From Aquila chrysaetos chrysaetos (Eukaryota > Chordata > Aves > Accipitriformes > Accipitridae): a DNA stretch of 64,000 nucleotides. Made by a program: the position numbers and the translations under genes. The notes under the pieces were generated by a model. The model was not told the DNA's origin. It saw only the letters and a list, made by a program, of their open reading frames with translations, and made no database searches. How positions within the stretch are numbered: the first letter of the stretch is position 1; the number at the start of each line of letters is the position of its first letter. Positions 52,901 to 64,000 of this stretch are shown in pieces. The stretch lies in the NCBI RefSeq assembly GCF_900496995.4, contig NC_044030.1:76982017-77046016 (forward strand), written 5' to 3'.

Positions 52901-55380
52901 CGGGACCCACCATCCCCAAAGCTGGCTGGGCTGGTGGTGCAGCCAGCTGGTGCGGCGGCTCGGTGGAGGAGGGAGAAAAGGTGGCTGGGGGATGATGTGG
53001 GGCAGATCTTACAGCTCAGAGGGTCTGGCCCACGTTTGTCTCTGACCTGGTGTTGTCCCAGAGTATGGGGCAGGACCCCCACTTCCAGTAGCACTAGCGC
53101 CCGCTGGCATGTGCCCGCCCTGCTTTCTGCAGCTGGGTTGCGAGTCTCCCCTGCTCCCCGGCTGTGCCCCAGTCCCACCTCTCTCCTCCTTCCAAATCCA
53201 CTTCTTCACCACCCTTGGCCTTTCTGTGAGCTGGATCAGACCTCTCCAGCACCTCCTGCCCAGCCGGATGGGCTCTGGGCTGCTTTTCCTTGCCAGCACC
53301 AGCACGGCATGAGCCCTCCCTCGCCTTCCAGCCCTCTTCTATCCTCTCTGGCAGTGACCATCCTGGTGCAGGGGAGGAAGCTGCCCCGGGAAGAGGGCAT
53401 GGAGGTGGGTGTGTGTTCCCTCTCCTGCACACCCAGCTTCCCCTGCAAACCCATTTAACAGATCAAAATTTTATATGCTGAGCCATTCTGGAGCCCAGAG
53501 CACAGCACAGTTTTGCAGATTTTAGTCAAAGGAGGGCCACGTCATTGGCAGGAGGCATCGGCTGCTGCAGGAACACAGGGGAGACAGGGGGAGGTTAGGG
53601 CAGGTCGGAGGAAGGATGAAATACAAGGAAATCCAGTTTTTGAGGGTGATGTGGCCTTTGGGACATCCTGTCTCATGGGATGGCCCTTGCTGTGGCATCT
53701 GAGTGCCTCCACCCAGCTCCTCTCCATCCTGGCATCCTCTGGATGGGCTCTGGCACCCACCCGAGCCTGGTGGCACAGGACCACCACTCTGGCTTTGGAG
53801 GAGAAGTAGCCGGTTCCTTCTGCCTGCTCGTTGCTGAGGCTTCAACATGTAGGGCTGCTTCTCTTGAAATCCCTGCTCCTCCTCCTCTCCGCTGAGTGAA
53901 TTGCTCCATCCCATGCACGCTGGCAATGTGGCTCAGCCATGAATCACTGTGGGCAAGGCTGCTTCTCAGGTGTTTCTTGGTCTCTGGAGAAGACCCCATG
54001 CACCATAGTCCCTCCTGGCCGTGCACCTCCTCCCTGGCCATACTCTGCTCCTCAGAGCCCTCAGCTCTCTGGAGACCAGCCCTTGATGAGGGAAGGGGCT
54101 GGAGTAAGGCAGAGGGCTGTTTCTCTTGCATATGCTCTCTCCTTCCCCTCCCAGGTGTCTACATGAGGTCTGCATGCCCCGATTCCCATTGTGGTCAATG
54201 AGCACCAACCAGCACCACCAAAGATGCTGTCTGCTCACCCTAGTCACGGAAGGTTGCAGGGACATGTGCCATGCCCGATGACCTGGGGGATCTTGCCCAC
54301 CCCACAGCTCCTTCCAGCAGTGTGTGGGTCCCCTGGGAGTCCCCTGTCCCACCTGTTATTTCTAGGGTCCTGAGAGCTGCTGGAAGTGGCCGTGGGCTGT
54401 GGGGTGTCTGCTCCAAGCCTCAGGCTGAGAGCAGATGCAGAGGTCAGCAGCAGGAGTGTAGCTCAGGCTTTGCTGGGGAAGTGCCGGGATCGCCTACACT
54501 GCCCGGGGCTTTGCAAGCAGCTGTGAGACAACTCGGCGGGCACAGTTAGCATGGTGCCAGGCCTTGGCTTATCAGCCTTGCTGAGCATCTCTGAGTGGTC
54601 CAGATGGCTTTCTGCTAGCAGAATGCAGCCCTGGCAGCTCACGTCTGCTGCAGACAGTGTGCAGGCAGACCCTATCCCTCCTCCCATGCATCCATGGGGG
54701 CTGGTGCACTTGGTGTCTGGCACTAGGACTCACCCAGAGCTTGCCACAGTGCAGATCAGAGCATCAACAGGGCAGGATGGCAAATCCTCCCCATCCAGGT
54801 TGTGTGCATGGTCCTAGCTGCTGCCAGCCCTGCTTTCATGGAGCAATTTGGCAGGTCTCAGTGGGATGCCCTGTGCCATGGGATGTGCCTGCTGGGAGTA
54901 CCCTAGGATATCCCTCCTGGATCCTGCACCCTCCCTGTGGCTTCCCAACTATGGACCAAGCAGCAGCCAGGAGCTAGGACAAGCGAGGGCATCCCCTGTC
55001 ACAGCTGCCAGGACAGGCAGCATCCTCCTGGCTACTGCCTGCTCTGCCTTGCTCTGCTGTGAACATCACAGTTTGTTCTCCATCCTCACCAGGTGTTGTT
55101 TTGACAGGGAGAAACCTCCAATCCGTTATCGCTAGGCTGTTTCTCCCCTGCCAGCTTCAGAACGAGATGGCCAGTGGGACCTCCGTGCAGGTAGTGGCAA
55201 GAGGAGACGTGGTGTCCCACCCCAGGAGGGCTTGAGCTCCCGTGCAGCACTTTTGGGTCTCCAAGGGCTGGGCGGAAGGTTCCTTTCCGGGCAGCTCCGT
55301 CTGTGAGTTTTACAGCTGCCTGGAACATCTCCAAAGGATTGATTTACTGTAATTCCTCTGGAAAGCAACTTTTGTGATTG
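49922..55380. other. No gene recognised
   Basis: Moderately GC-rich unique DNA. A plus-strand AATAAA is at 51851-51856, with a short inverted repeat (AATGAAG/CTTCATT, 51782-51800) just before it. No coding family, mobile element or RNA gene was identified. Confidence 0.4.
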
Positions 55381-55500
55381 CTAGCCTGGAGATCTCAAGC
55401 TGGACTTAAACAACAGGATCCTAAAGAGGCCATGAATAATTGAGCCTAATAAATATTAATAACTTGCCTGCATGGTGGCAGGGCATGTAATTGCAAGGAG
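55330..55500. promoter_or_regulatory. Candidate conserved non-coding element
   Basis: An A/T-rich, non-repetitive patch (including 'aataattgagcctaataa' and 'atattaataactt') is embedded in GC-rich DNA. Several TAAT cores are present. Its regulatory role is inferred from composition alone. Confidence 0.2.
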
Positions 55501-57599
55501 CGTTCTGGAAGCACTGCTCTGCAGGCAAGCGTGCACTCCTGGCAGGGCTGGGGCAGAGCCCAGTTAACACTGATGCTGCCGGGCCATGCAGAGCCGTGTG
55601 TGGCCACCAGCCCTGCCACCCTCCCCTGGGATTAGTGGTGACCACATGAGTATTTAGCTGTCCTCAGTGGGCCTCTCTCCCACGAACTGGTCTCCTGTTG
55701 AACCTGAGTAGACTTGCAGCATCCAGTGCATCTTTTGGCAGGGATGTTCTCCGTCTCTGTCTGAGCCATCCTCATCCCTCAGACACCCTGGAGGACCTGG
55801 GACACCCACTTCAGAAAGTCCTGCCTGCCCTAATATATAACCCAAATGGAGGTATGTCCCAAATTGGAGTCAGCCTGTGGATGCTCCCTGCTCTTTGTCC
55901 CCAAGGACTGGGTGGCCCGTCTGTGGTCAGACTTCATACAGGACTGTCCCATGCATCACAAAAACTGATGCACTGCAAAATCCAGCTCCCAGGGCCAAGT
56001 GATACCAAGAAGGCACAGTCTAAGCTTTGTGTGACCCAACAAGTCCTCCAAAGTTTGGGTGCAGGTGGGTTTGGATGAGTGAAGACATGAACGAGGGATG
56101 AGATATGCATAGATTTTCTATTTGTCACAAGACAGTGATAGGGAGTGCACGTGGCCACATCTCCAGGCTGAGGGAAGTCCTGCAGGGAAAGGTTGAACTT
56201 GTCACTCGAACCCTTGGTGAGCAGCACTAAGCCATTGATCAGACCTTGTGCAGGTGTAGGATCCTGCCTAAAGTAGCTGAGTTTTTTTGATGAAATATAA
56301 CCACAAAGCTCAAGACAAAATCCAGCCCCTCTCCTCCTGGGGTGCTCTAGTCCCTCACTGAATCACATGCCTGAAAAAACACTCATGCCTGTGCCTTTGC
56401 CAATGCCTGATCAAATCCAGCATTTCCCAGGCCTCTGCTTTTCAAGGCAGATGAGGAAAAGAAGTCTAGAAGGGATCACAAGCACTTGCATGGAAGGGCA
56501 CAGTCAGCAAAGGCTCAGCAGTGCTGTGAGCAGGGTAGAAATGTGTACATGGAGGCTTTCTGGATGTTGCAGTTCAGGGTGGGGAGCTTGTAGACCTGCC
56601 CCTTTGCAAGCCACTGTTGGCTTTGCTACCTGATGCTGGTGGTGTGACGAAGGATCTTACATGGCATACAGAGGAATGGGACAGAAAAACCCTGAGCCTA
56701 TGGCAAGGGCCATGGGAGTTCGGGTAGGATGTTGCCCACAGGTTTCTTCTTGAAAACTGTGGTGCTTGGGCAGCTGAGAAGACCTGTGAATGCTTGGCAA
56801 GGGTATTGCAAGGCTGTTTCCTCTGCAGGAGCTTCTCCCACACTGAGCAAATGTTTCTTTTCCCCAAACTGCCTGGCTGTTGAGACTGCATCTTGCAAAT
56901 GCGGTTTCAGGCAATAACAGCTTGCAATTATGCAGCGCTTTCAAAACCAAGATATCCTGAATTTCGTTAACGTCTTTGTATAAAACTAGCTGAGGCTGCT
57001 GCTGAGATGCAAAGCTCCAGCCTGCGCAGAAACATCACAGCTGGGATCACCCAAAGCTTTGGTTTGTGCTGGAGATGGTTCATCCTGCAGGAGATTTTAG
57101 GGCATTGCTGGATGGCTGGGACCCAGTGCCTGGGCTGGCAAGCCAGAGCAAAGGGAGCACAGGGATATCTTGTGGTCTCTGACCCCTGCTTTCTGTTTTC
57201 TATTGCTATAAGGTCGAAGGAGGACTGACTGGTAGTGCGGATTATCCATCCAGGAGGCAAAGGGCTCTGTGCTCTCTAGGGGAGGGGAGACGTGACTTGG
57301 TGAGGATCAGTAAAGGGAGCAGTAATTGCTGTAAGACCCATTACGGAGCATAGGGTCTCAGAAGCCATTCCTGAGCATGTAAAGGGCAAGCAGGGATTTC
57401 CCAAGGGAATACTGTGCTGGACTTCAAGGGTGGCCACCAGCTTGACAGCTGATGGGTAGCCAGTAACGACTGAAGCTGACGCAGGGCTTGCCATCAGCAA
57501 CAGGGGCACTGACACAGGATGAACCTTCAGCAAAGCTTCAGCTGCCACTAGACGAGGATGGCTGACACCTGACACAGCCTCAGTCCGGGATGGATTAAA
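55501..57599. other. No gene recognised
   Basis: GC content declines in this part of the window. Open frames are short and unrecognisable. Confidence 0.4.
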
Positions 57600-57857
57600 T
57601 AAACGTGAGCATCCCCTGAAATTCAGCAAGGGAGATGCAAAGTGCAGCACTGAGGTGCAATAAGCCTGGGAGCTGAGCACCAAGCGGCAGCACTGATGGG
57701 AAGGAGCCGGGGGTTATCATGGGCACCGGACTGAATATGAGCCAAAAGAGCACTCTCATCACGAAAAAGGCAAACCACATCCTGGACTACATTAGGAGGA
57801 GTGTGGCCAGCAGATTGAGGGAAGTTATTATCCCCTCTCCTTGGCGCTGGTGAGGAT
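57600..57857 (+). mobile_element. CR1 LINE fragment
   Basis: 'Attcagcaagggagatgc', 'gaatatgagccaaaagag', 'aaaggcaaaccacatcctgg' and 'aggagtgtggccagcag' followed by 'ttgagggaagttattatccc' match, in order, the segment just 3' of the reverse-transcriptase region in avian CR1. The copy is truncated at both ends and non-coding. Confidence 0.75.
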
Positions 57858-60063
57858 GCACAGATCACAGAAGTCATTCCTGAATAGCTCCTAACAACAG
57901 CTCTCCCCCAGCTTCCTCTGTTGATAAAGAGACGTGAAAATACAGAGGATGATACAGGGGTTGCTGCAGGTGCAATAAAAAGGAACCGTAGTGTTATCCC
58001 AAGGCACTTGGAGCTCTTGCTTGGGAAATAGATTGTCTTTCTTGAAGAGTCCCATATAGTTCAAATGAGACATTTGGGGAAGCAAGGAGATTTACATTTA
58101 GATATTAGCTTCTCTTTTGGATGCAAAATTAATGAAAGGCTTGGCTGAAAAGAGCCTGTTTTTTTCTGTGGTCACAGGTACTACAAAATTTGAGAGTATT
58201 GAAATGCTTCCAGTTGCTCTGTGCTGCTGTGCAGCCAATCCCCACCTGAAAGGCAATAATACTGCTGTTTACAGGCTAGCGATGAACCTGCTTCAGCAGT
58301 ACCTGAAAGTGTGAAAAAGCGAGTGGTCAGTAGCTTGGCTGATCATTGCTATGTGCAGCTGACAGGGCAGGGGGTAACTCTCTGAGGTCTTGCTGTGTCT
58401 GCAAGGGAGTGGACTGCAGAAATTAGTATTTGCCCAGGGCTGACTGCCCAGCCTCTGTGTTGCACAGACCCTGCTCACATCATTGCTTTTCCAGGCCTTT
58501 TTTCTTTTTACCTATGGCTGATTCAGAGTTCCAGATGAGACCTATCTGTTGAGGATGGGCAGAAGCACTGCAGCACGTTTTGCCCCCAGGGTTAACTTCA
58601 CACCCTGCAGTTGAGAGGAACCTGAATCATTTTGGGGGCCCTCACAGCTGTCTATGCACTGGGTGAAAACCACCGAGCTGCATTTTGAGAGGTCTCTAAG
58701 GCTGGTGACACCTGAGAGCGGTCTCACTGCTGGGTGAAGCGATTACCAGGCCCTCATCACTTCAGAGGGAGCTGGCATCGCCTGGTGAGGCTGGCAAGGA
58801 AGCACACACCGGAGAGCCGGTGGCATGGCCAGGCTGGTGACAATTGCCTGGGGAGAGCCTCATTCAACATGGGAACCAGGGTGGGACTGCATGCCCTGGG
58901 GCACCTTTGCCCCCAGCTCCTGCCTTCACAGGTGATTGCAGAGCATCTATCCCCAAATCCTCTCCACTGCTCAAAGCTTTTAGGCTCCCTGGGCTCTGCT
59001 ATGCTCAAAGGAAGCTGCATGAAATAATGTTTTCCTTTTGTAAACAGATGCAGTGACCTGCTTAGCATCGATCCTCTGAGGCTGGGCTTCAAATTCAATT
59101 TTTTTCCATCATACTTGTGAAGAGTTTGGTAAATTGATTTTTAAGAATGAAAATGTATTGAGAGTGATTACAGCTGATAAATATAATTTTAAATAGTAAG
59201 ATGAGGCTTACGATCACTGAATTGTTCACCTGAGGGGTGCAAAAATGTACAGTAAAGAAAACAGTATTTTTCTAAGACTTCACTTAAAGCGCTGACCTTT
59301 ATTTTTCATGAGATGACTCCACCTTCCATCTCTTTTTCAGGGGAGGAAGCCCTGGGAAAGTCACAGAGTGCAGCCAGTGATCCCTAAACCTGCTATTTAT
59401 GCAACTGTGTAATCTCTGCACAACCGTAACTGATGAATATGCATCATATAATTTCTATGCGCAGTGGAAAGTAACCTACTTCTGGCCCCCAGCAAGCTGC
59501 GGTAGGTCTGGCTGCATCTTCTTTCAGCCCTGTGGGGCTGTGGGATTTTGGGCAAGGTGGGGATGCCATGGGAAAACCCTGAGTCCAGACCCGGTCTGGG
59601 TGTTAAGACCAGCTCCATCTGTCCATCCCATGGATGCTGGGCGTGCTGCTCTGTGCCTGCCTCCTCTTAAGACCCATTTAGTGCAGGGTTTGGGGTACCA
59701 TGAGGCGGCCTTGAATTAACATCTTGAATCAGAAGTGGCAGAGATGTGATAGACACAGAAGAATGGCCAAGTGACACTCTAATGAGTGTTAATGGGAGGC
59801 AGGAATTAAATCCTGCCGGCTCATTAGCATGGGAAGAAGTGCCATCTGCTATGGCTGGCAGGTTCCCTGCCGCCATTTCAGGGGGGCTGCTTCTGCGGGG
59901 ATGTGAGGAGACAAGACCGGTGCCCAGGAAGGTCCACGCTGCTTTGCCTGTGACAGCCAGGAGCGGGTGCTGGGGCATACCGTGCACAAGAGCCTTCTTT
60001 GCCTGGATGGGGGGCTGCCTCGGAGGGAGGAGGAGTCCCTGTGTGCTCTCATTTTGTCCATGG
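57858..60063. other. A/T-richer intergenic DNA, no gene recognised
   Basis: Includes a strongly A/T-rich patch at 59,085-59,300 and a cluster of homeodomain-like cores at 59,770-59,830 with the inverted pair CTAATGAG (59779-59786) and CTCATTAG (59820-59827). No coding signal. Confidence 0.4.
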
Positions 60064-60379
60064 TGTCGTGGTTTAACCCCAGCCAGCAACTAAGCACCAC
60101 GCAGCCGCTCACTCACTCCACCCCCACCCAGTGGGATGGGGGAGAAAATCGGGAAAAAGGTGCCCTGGCTGTGTCCTGTGCCAACTTCTTGTGCCCCTCC
60201 AGCTTTCTCGCTGGCTGGGCATGAGAAGCTGAAAAATCCTTGACATTAGTCTAAACACTACTAGCAGCAACTGAAAACATCAGTGTGTTATCAACATTCT
60301 TCACATACTGAACTCAAAACATAGCACTGTACCAGCTACTAGGAAGACAGTTAACTCTATCCCAGCTGAAACTAGGACA
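60064..60379 (+). mobile_element. Internally deleted avian endogenous-retrovirus LTR
   Basis: Starts TGTCGTGGTTTAACCCCAGC and ends AGGACA, the ends of a very common bird LTR repeat known from non-galliform genomes. It is flanked by catgg / tatgg, a possible 5-bp target duplication with one mismatch. The 5' part (to about 60,160) jumps directly to the 3' part ('tgccctggctgtgtcctgtg'), so several hundred bases of the usual LTR are missing. No coding sequence is present. Confidence 0.8.
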
Positions 60380-60380
60380 T

Positions 60381-60487
60381 ATGGACCCCCCCCAGCCCTT
60401 TCCAGGCTGGCCAACAAGGCAGCAGGACTGGTAGCAGAACTGGCAGGAGGACAAGCTTTGACCCTGCCAATGGAAGATGATGGCCTT
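60381..60487 (+). repeat. Duplicated unit, copy 1
   Basis: About 105 bp beginning 'atggacccccc' and ending 'ggaagatgatggcc', repeated in diverged form at 60768-60860. It starts directly at the LTR 3' edge. Confidence 0.7.
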
Positions 60488-60767
60488 CCTGTGAGCGACC
60501 ACTACGTGGAGTCTTCCCTCCCAAACTGCTGACAGCAGCACAGGGACACCGGCTGGGCTCCTCAGGCACAGCGAGTGCCTGCAGGTCCTGATTGCCCCCG
60601 AGCCCCTCAGGACTGAGAGGTTTGGGGCTGCAAGCCAGACAGTGGAGCTGAAGATCTGCCCACTGGGGTCTGCTCCTCCATCCAGCCACCATGACTGGGG
60701 AACATCGTGTGCGAGATACTCCTTCTCCTGTACTGAGGAGGAGTTGCGATGGTCTCCTAATTCATCC

Positions 60768-60860
60768 ATGGTCCCCCCAGCCCTTCCCAATGCAGTCTGC
60801 AAGGCAGTAGGATCTGCAGCAGGACCAGCTTGATCCTGCCAAAGGAAGATGATGGCCATC
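60768..60860 (+). repeat. Duplicated unit, copy 2
   Basis: About 93 bp aligning with 60381-60487: shared 'ccccccagccctt', 'caaggcag', 'gcagcagga' and 'ctgccaaaggaagatgatggcc'-like blocks in the same order. Confidence 0.7.
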
Positions 60861-62035
60861 AGACCAACTTTGCCACCTCATGCTTGTGCATGGTTGAGGA
60901 TGGGAGCCAGCCTCCTGCTGCAGTGCCTGTTGTCTTAAATCTGGAGTTGAAGCAGGAGGTGTGCAGCAAGTTTTGGTTGCACACAGCAAGAAAATGCCTG
61001 GAGCTAAAGCTGTGAAGCTTCCCCGGGCAGTGCAGTGGTCCTTGGAAAGGCTGCATCAGCTGCTGCCCAAATTCCTGCAGATTGTGGCTGGCCCCCTGTG
61101 GCCATACTGCACCTGTGTCCCCTTGCTGAAGCCAAAGTGCCTCGTTAAGCCAGAGCAGGTCACACATCAGCAGCTTGGGGCATCCCTGCGGGGCCAACAC
61201 ATACCCTGCCCTGCGCTGCATCCCTTGCCCCACCAGTTCCCATCCACTATCATGGCAGTGGTTCCTCCAGCTGCAGTGGGGCTGCTGCTTCAGCCCAGGG
61301 GACCAGGCACTTCTGCCCTTACTGCTCCACACTTTCTCCCCCTCCTCCCCCCAGCCTGGCCACCTCTGTGGGGCAGAACTGAACCTCAGTTCCCCTGAGA
61401 GCCTGAGCAACATGGACCTGACCCAGAGAGACAAGCCCCTGCAGAGCTGGGGTCTGCCTGCTCCCTTGGACCTCTGCATGGCTGCGAAGCCCCTTGAGCC
61501 CTGATGATGTATGTGGCACAGGGGGACTGGAACTGTGGTTGGGGGCCATGCCTTTGCTGGTGCAGGGTCCCGGCAGTGAGTGGTGCTGTGGCAAGGCTGC
61601 CCAATGCCGCCAAAGCTCATCCGGCCAGGGAAGACCTAGCCCTAGGCTTGGTGCGGGCTTTGCCCCTCATTGTGTCCACCATGCTCTCGCTGGCCCTTGT
61701 CTGTGGGATCCCTGCTATGAATCCGAGGCTGGAGCCATGGCAAGGAGCACACGTGATGGGCGCACCATGGATGCATTGGAGGGCCAACCCCAGGAGCACC
61801 CCCAGGAACAGAGACTTGCAAGGGAGATGGGCATGTGGTGGCCTCCCACAGGGAATGCCACACCAGGCGGCTGTGCCATCTCCCAGCTTAACATCCTCAA
61901 GCCCAGAAGAGACCCCAGGCCAGTACAGCTTGTCTTCGCAGGAGCAATGCAACCAACCTGCAGGAGCAAACTGCAGTGCCCCTGCCACTGGGCACACGTG
62001 CTTGTGCTACCTGTGCCAAGCTAAGGGCACCCATG
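60861..62035. other. Unassigned sequence between LTR and CR1
   Basis: Open frames of 100-250 codons exist but are cysteine/proline-rich and unlike any family. It may include older repeats that I cannot name. Confidence 0.35.
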
Positions 62036-62275
62036 GTACTGCAGTGGTGCTGACCAGTCGTAATCTCTGCTTGGTCTGGGAAAAGGGATGGATAAGGAAC
62101 TGGCTGGATGGCCGCATCCAAAGAGTTACAGTCAATGGCTCAATGTCCAAGTGGAAACCAGTGATGAGTGATGTCTCTCAAGGGACAATACTCAGACCAG
62201 TACTATTTGATATCTTCACCTATGACATAGACAGTGGGATTGAGTGTGCCTGAGCAAGTTTTGCAGCTAACAAAG
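62036..62275 (+). mobile_element. CR1 LINE fragment (end of reverse-transcriptase domain)
   Basis: Translates to the hallmark CR1 segment: a Trp-Ile-Arg-Asn-Trp-Leu-Asp-Gly-Arg block, then a Val-Asn-Gly-Ser motif, then the Asp-Ile-Asp-Ser-Gly-Ile-Glu-Cys stretch. The frame then breaks and the element ends before a 14-nt A run. It is a dead, truncated copy in plus orientation. Confidence 0.9.
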
Positions 62276-64000
62276 CAGTGAGGCCTGAAAAAAAAAAAAA
62301 AGGGAAAAGACATGTGCTTCAGGAAGGCATTATTAGAGGCTGAAGCCCTAACTGTGCAGTGAGGAAGGGGCTTTCACTGGTGGGCTCAGCAAAGAAGGGG
62401 GAGCAGCTGTCTGAAATGAGCTGGGTTGGCATGAGTAGATGTGAACGGGAAGTTGGGAAGTGTATAAAACTGTGAATGCTCTTGGGAGATATGCATGGCT
62501 GACCACAGCAATGAGGAGGAGGAGAGCTTTTACTACCAAAACACATCCTCAACTTTTAAATCTGGTTCCAAAAAGAATGAAAATGTTGTTACGCAATATG
62601 CAGAAGGGAAGGCAATTATCTGTATTCAGTGTTTGGGAAGAAGCAAGGAAGGGTGTGAAATACTTTCCAGTTTATTGGGCACTAGAGGGTATGCTAGAAC
62701 ACATACACCAAGGGCAAATATTTAAAAAGTAGCTGCCCAGATAAATTATACCCAAGAGCCCTGAAAAAATGGGCTGAGGGATCTTAGCTGCAATGGTATT
62801 TATTTCTTATACAACTGGAATTTCCCTGCTGTTCCCAGGCGATGCTGGGGCAGGCAGGCATCTGCTGGGTATCTCCCTGCTCAGGCATCCATGTCACCCG
62901 GAGCACAGAGCATCCTTCATGTAAGTCAGATGCACAGGGATGGCATGGCTGTTACTACAAATGTCTTGAAAGAAGAATGACTGCTTGCTCTTTCTGGGAA
63001 AAGCCTGAGCAGAGTAAAGCAAAGCCAATGAAACTCCCACACAAGGTTTTAAAGGGGAATGGGAACACACATGGTGAGAAGGGGCCCCTTTTGCCCAGCT
63101 CTCCACCTCTGCCTCCTGAATCTCCGGGATGGTGAATAAATGTGAGCAGCTTGTGGAAAGAGGACACTTCTACCCGGACATTGGGGCACCCTGCGACCCT
63201 GCTGCTGGAAGAGAGCATCTCTTCGTGGTGTGTGCATGGACTTGGTGTTAACAGCTCTCCTCTTGTCTGTGGTCCTTCAGAGGTTTGATCATCAGTCTGC
63301 TGAATTGCCCTCTACAAAAAAAACAACCTAACATTACTTAGTTGCTGCTTCTTGCCAACCTGTCTCACCAAACAAATGCTCCAGAATAGCCTCCAACTTA
63401 CTTTGTCCGTTCTGCAGCCTTTTGCAGATTCCGTGACGTTTACACAATTTAAACTTGGAGATCTTGTGTAACCTTGTTTGCAAGCTGCACTGCCATTTCT
63501 TGTCCTTCCCTGTGCTGTGAAGGACATTATGGTTACCCTAGGAAGTGTAGCGGAGGTGGGAGTCCGCGTGATGGTTTGGGAACTCCAGGTTGCCCTGAGC
63601 TGAGGAGGGGCAGGAGGTGATTTGGGACAGCATGTGTGACCCCGGGCACTGATAGCCATCAGCAGGGAAGTGGCACCTGCCAGCCTATTCCTCCAGGACC
63701 AGTGCTGTACCTAATGACATTCAGCACGATGGAAAATGAATATTAAATGGTTGTAGATGAAATCTGCAGGCACAGGGAGACAAGCAAGGAGCTAAAACAT
63801 TGCAAGGACTGGGTAGCTACGCAGCCACCAGTGAGGCTCAGGGCTGTGAGAAGGTGATCTGACAGCTCCCTCTGGCCGTAGGCTTTGTGAGTCTGTGGAA
63901 AATGCATCCTGCAGCTGCTCCATTCCCATAGACATCCAGAGAACCAGGGAACCTTTTTCTTTTCCGGATCTGTTGTCTGCAAAAGATGTCCTCCACTGCC
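62276..64000. other. Intergenic DNA to the window edge, no gene recognised
   Basis: A/T-richer than the rest of the window. Short open frames only; no family signature or mobile element was recognised. Confidence 0.4.

Noticed and set aside
57276..57683. 135-codon minus-strand open frame
   Set aside because: Its 5' end lies in the antisense of a CR1 fragment, and the remainder matches no family.
61504..62253. 249-codon plus-strand frame treated as one gene
   Set aside because: Only its last 75 or so codons resemble anything, and those are CR1 reverse transcriptase; the rest is unrelated sequence fused by chance.

Overview
This is a 64 kb piece of vertebrate nuclear DNA, most likely from a bird. 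The evidence is two spliced genes with vertebrate-type exons and GT/AG junctions, three recognisable CR1 LINE fragments (the dominant avian/reptilian LINE), one internally deleted avian-type solo LTR, very high GC, CpG-island promoters and abundant GC-rich minisatellites. I recognise two protein-coding genes, both on the minus strand and in the same order and orientation as on human 9p13: PHF24 (KIAA1045/GINIP) upstream and DNAJB5 (HSC40) downstream. No CRISPR, operon, tRNA or rRNA features were seen.

Layout by coordinate. 1-1,700: intergenic DNA beyond the 3' end of DNAJB5, with a degenerate minisatellite. 1,720-18,100: DNAJB5, read right to left. It has a 3' UTR of about 1.8 kb, three core coding exons (3528-3761, 8159-8757, 10895-11105) that join in frame to 347 aa, an alternative coding first exon (14262-14329) that adds 34 aa, and a CpG-island non-coding first exon ending at a consensus donor at 17956. 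Intron 1 starts with a GGC/GGA repeat and about 2 kb of minisatellite. 18,090-18,335: DNAJB5 promoter with four CCAAT boxes, GC boxes, a perfect 18-bp inverted repeat, a perfect three-unit heat-shock element and a palindromic CRE. 18.35-34.7 kb: intergenic, no recognisable gene, one CR1 fragment and several short minisatellites.

34.77-40.0 kb: PHF24, seven coding exons encoding exactly 400 aa, with a PHD-type zinc finger and two EF-hand-like loops. One intron uses a GC donor. A CpG island with three forward CCAAT boxes and a YY1 element abuts its stop codon and looks like an antisense (plus-strand) promoter. 40-46 kb: PHF24 5' intron and a candidate non-coding first exon near 45.5 kb. 41.94-42.41 kb: a compositionally odd, CpG-bearing island that may be an LTR. 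46-64 kb: no gene recognised; possible regulatory AT-rich patches, CR1 fragments (57.6 and 62.0 kb), an LTR fragment (60.06-60.38 kb) and a short duplicated unit next to it.

DNAJB5 is a J-protein co-chaperone for HSP70, and its promoter carries the heat-shock and cAMP elements expected of a stress-inducible chaperone. PHF24 is a neuronal G-alpha-i-interacting protein. They are linked by conserved synteny, not by a shared pathway.
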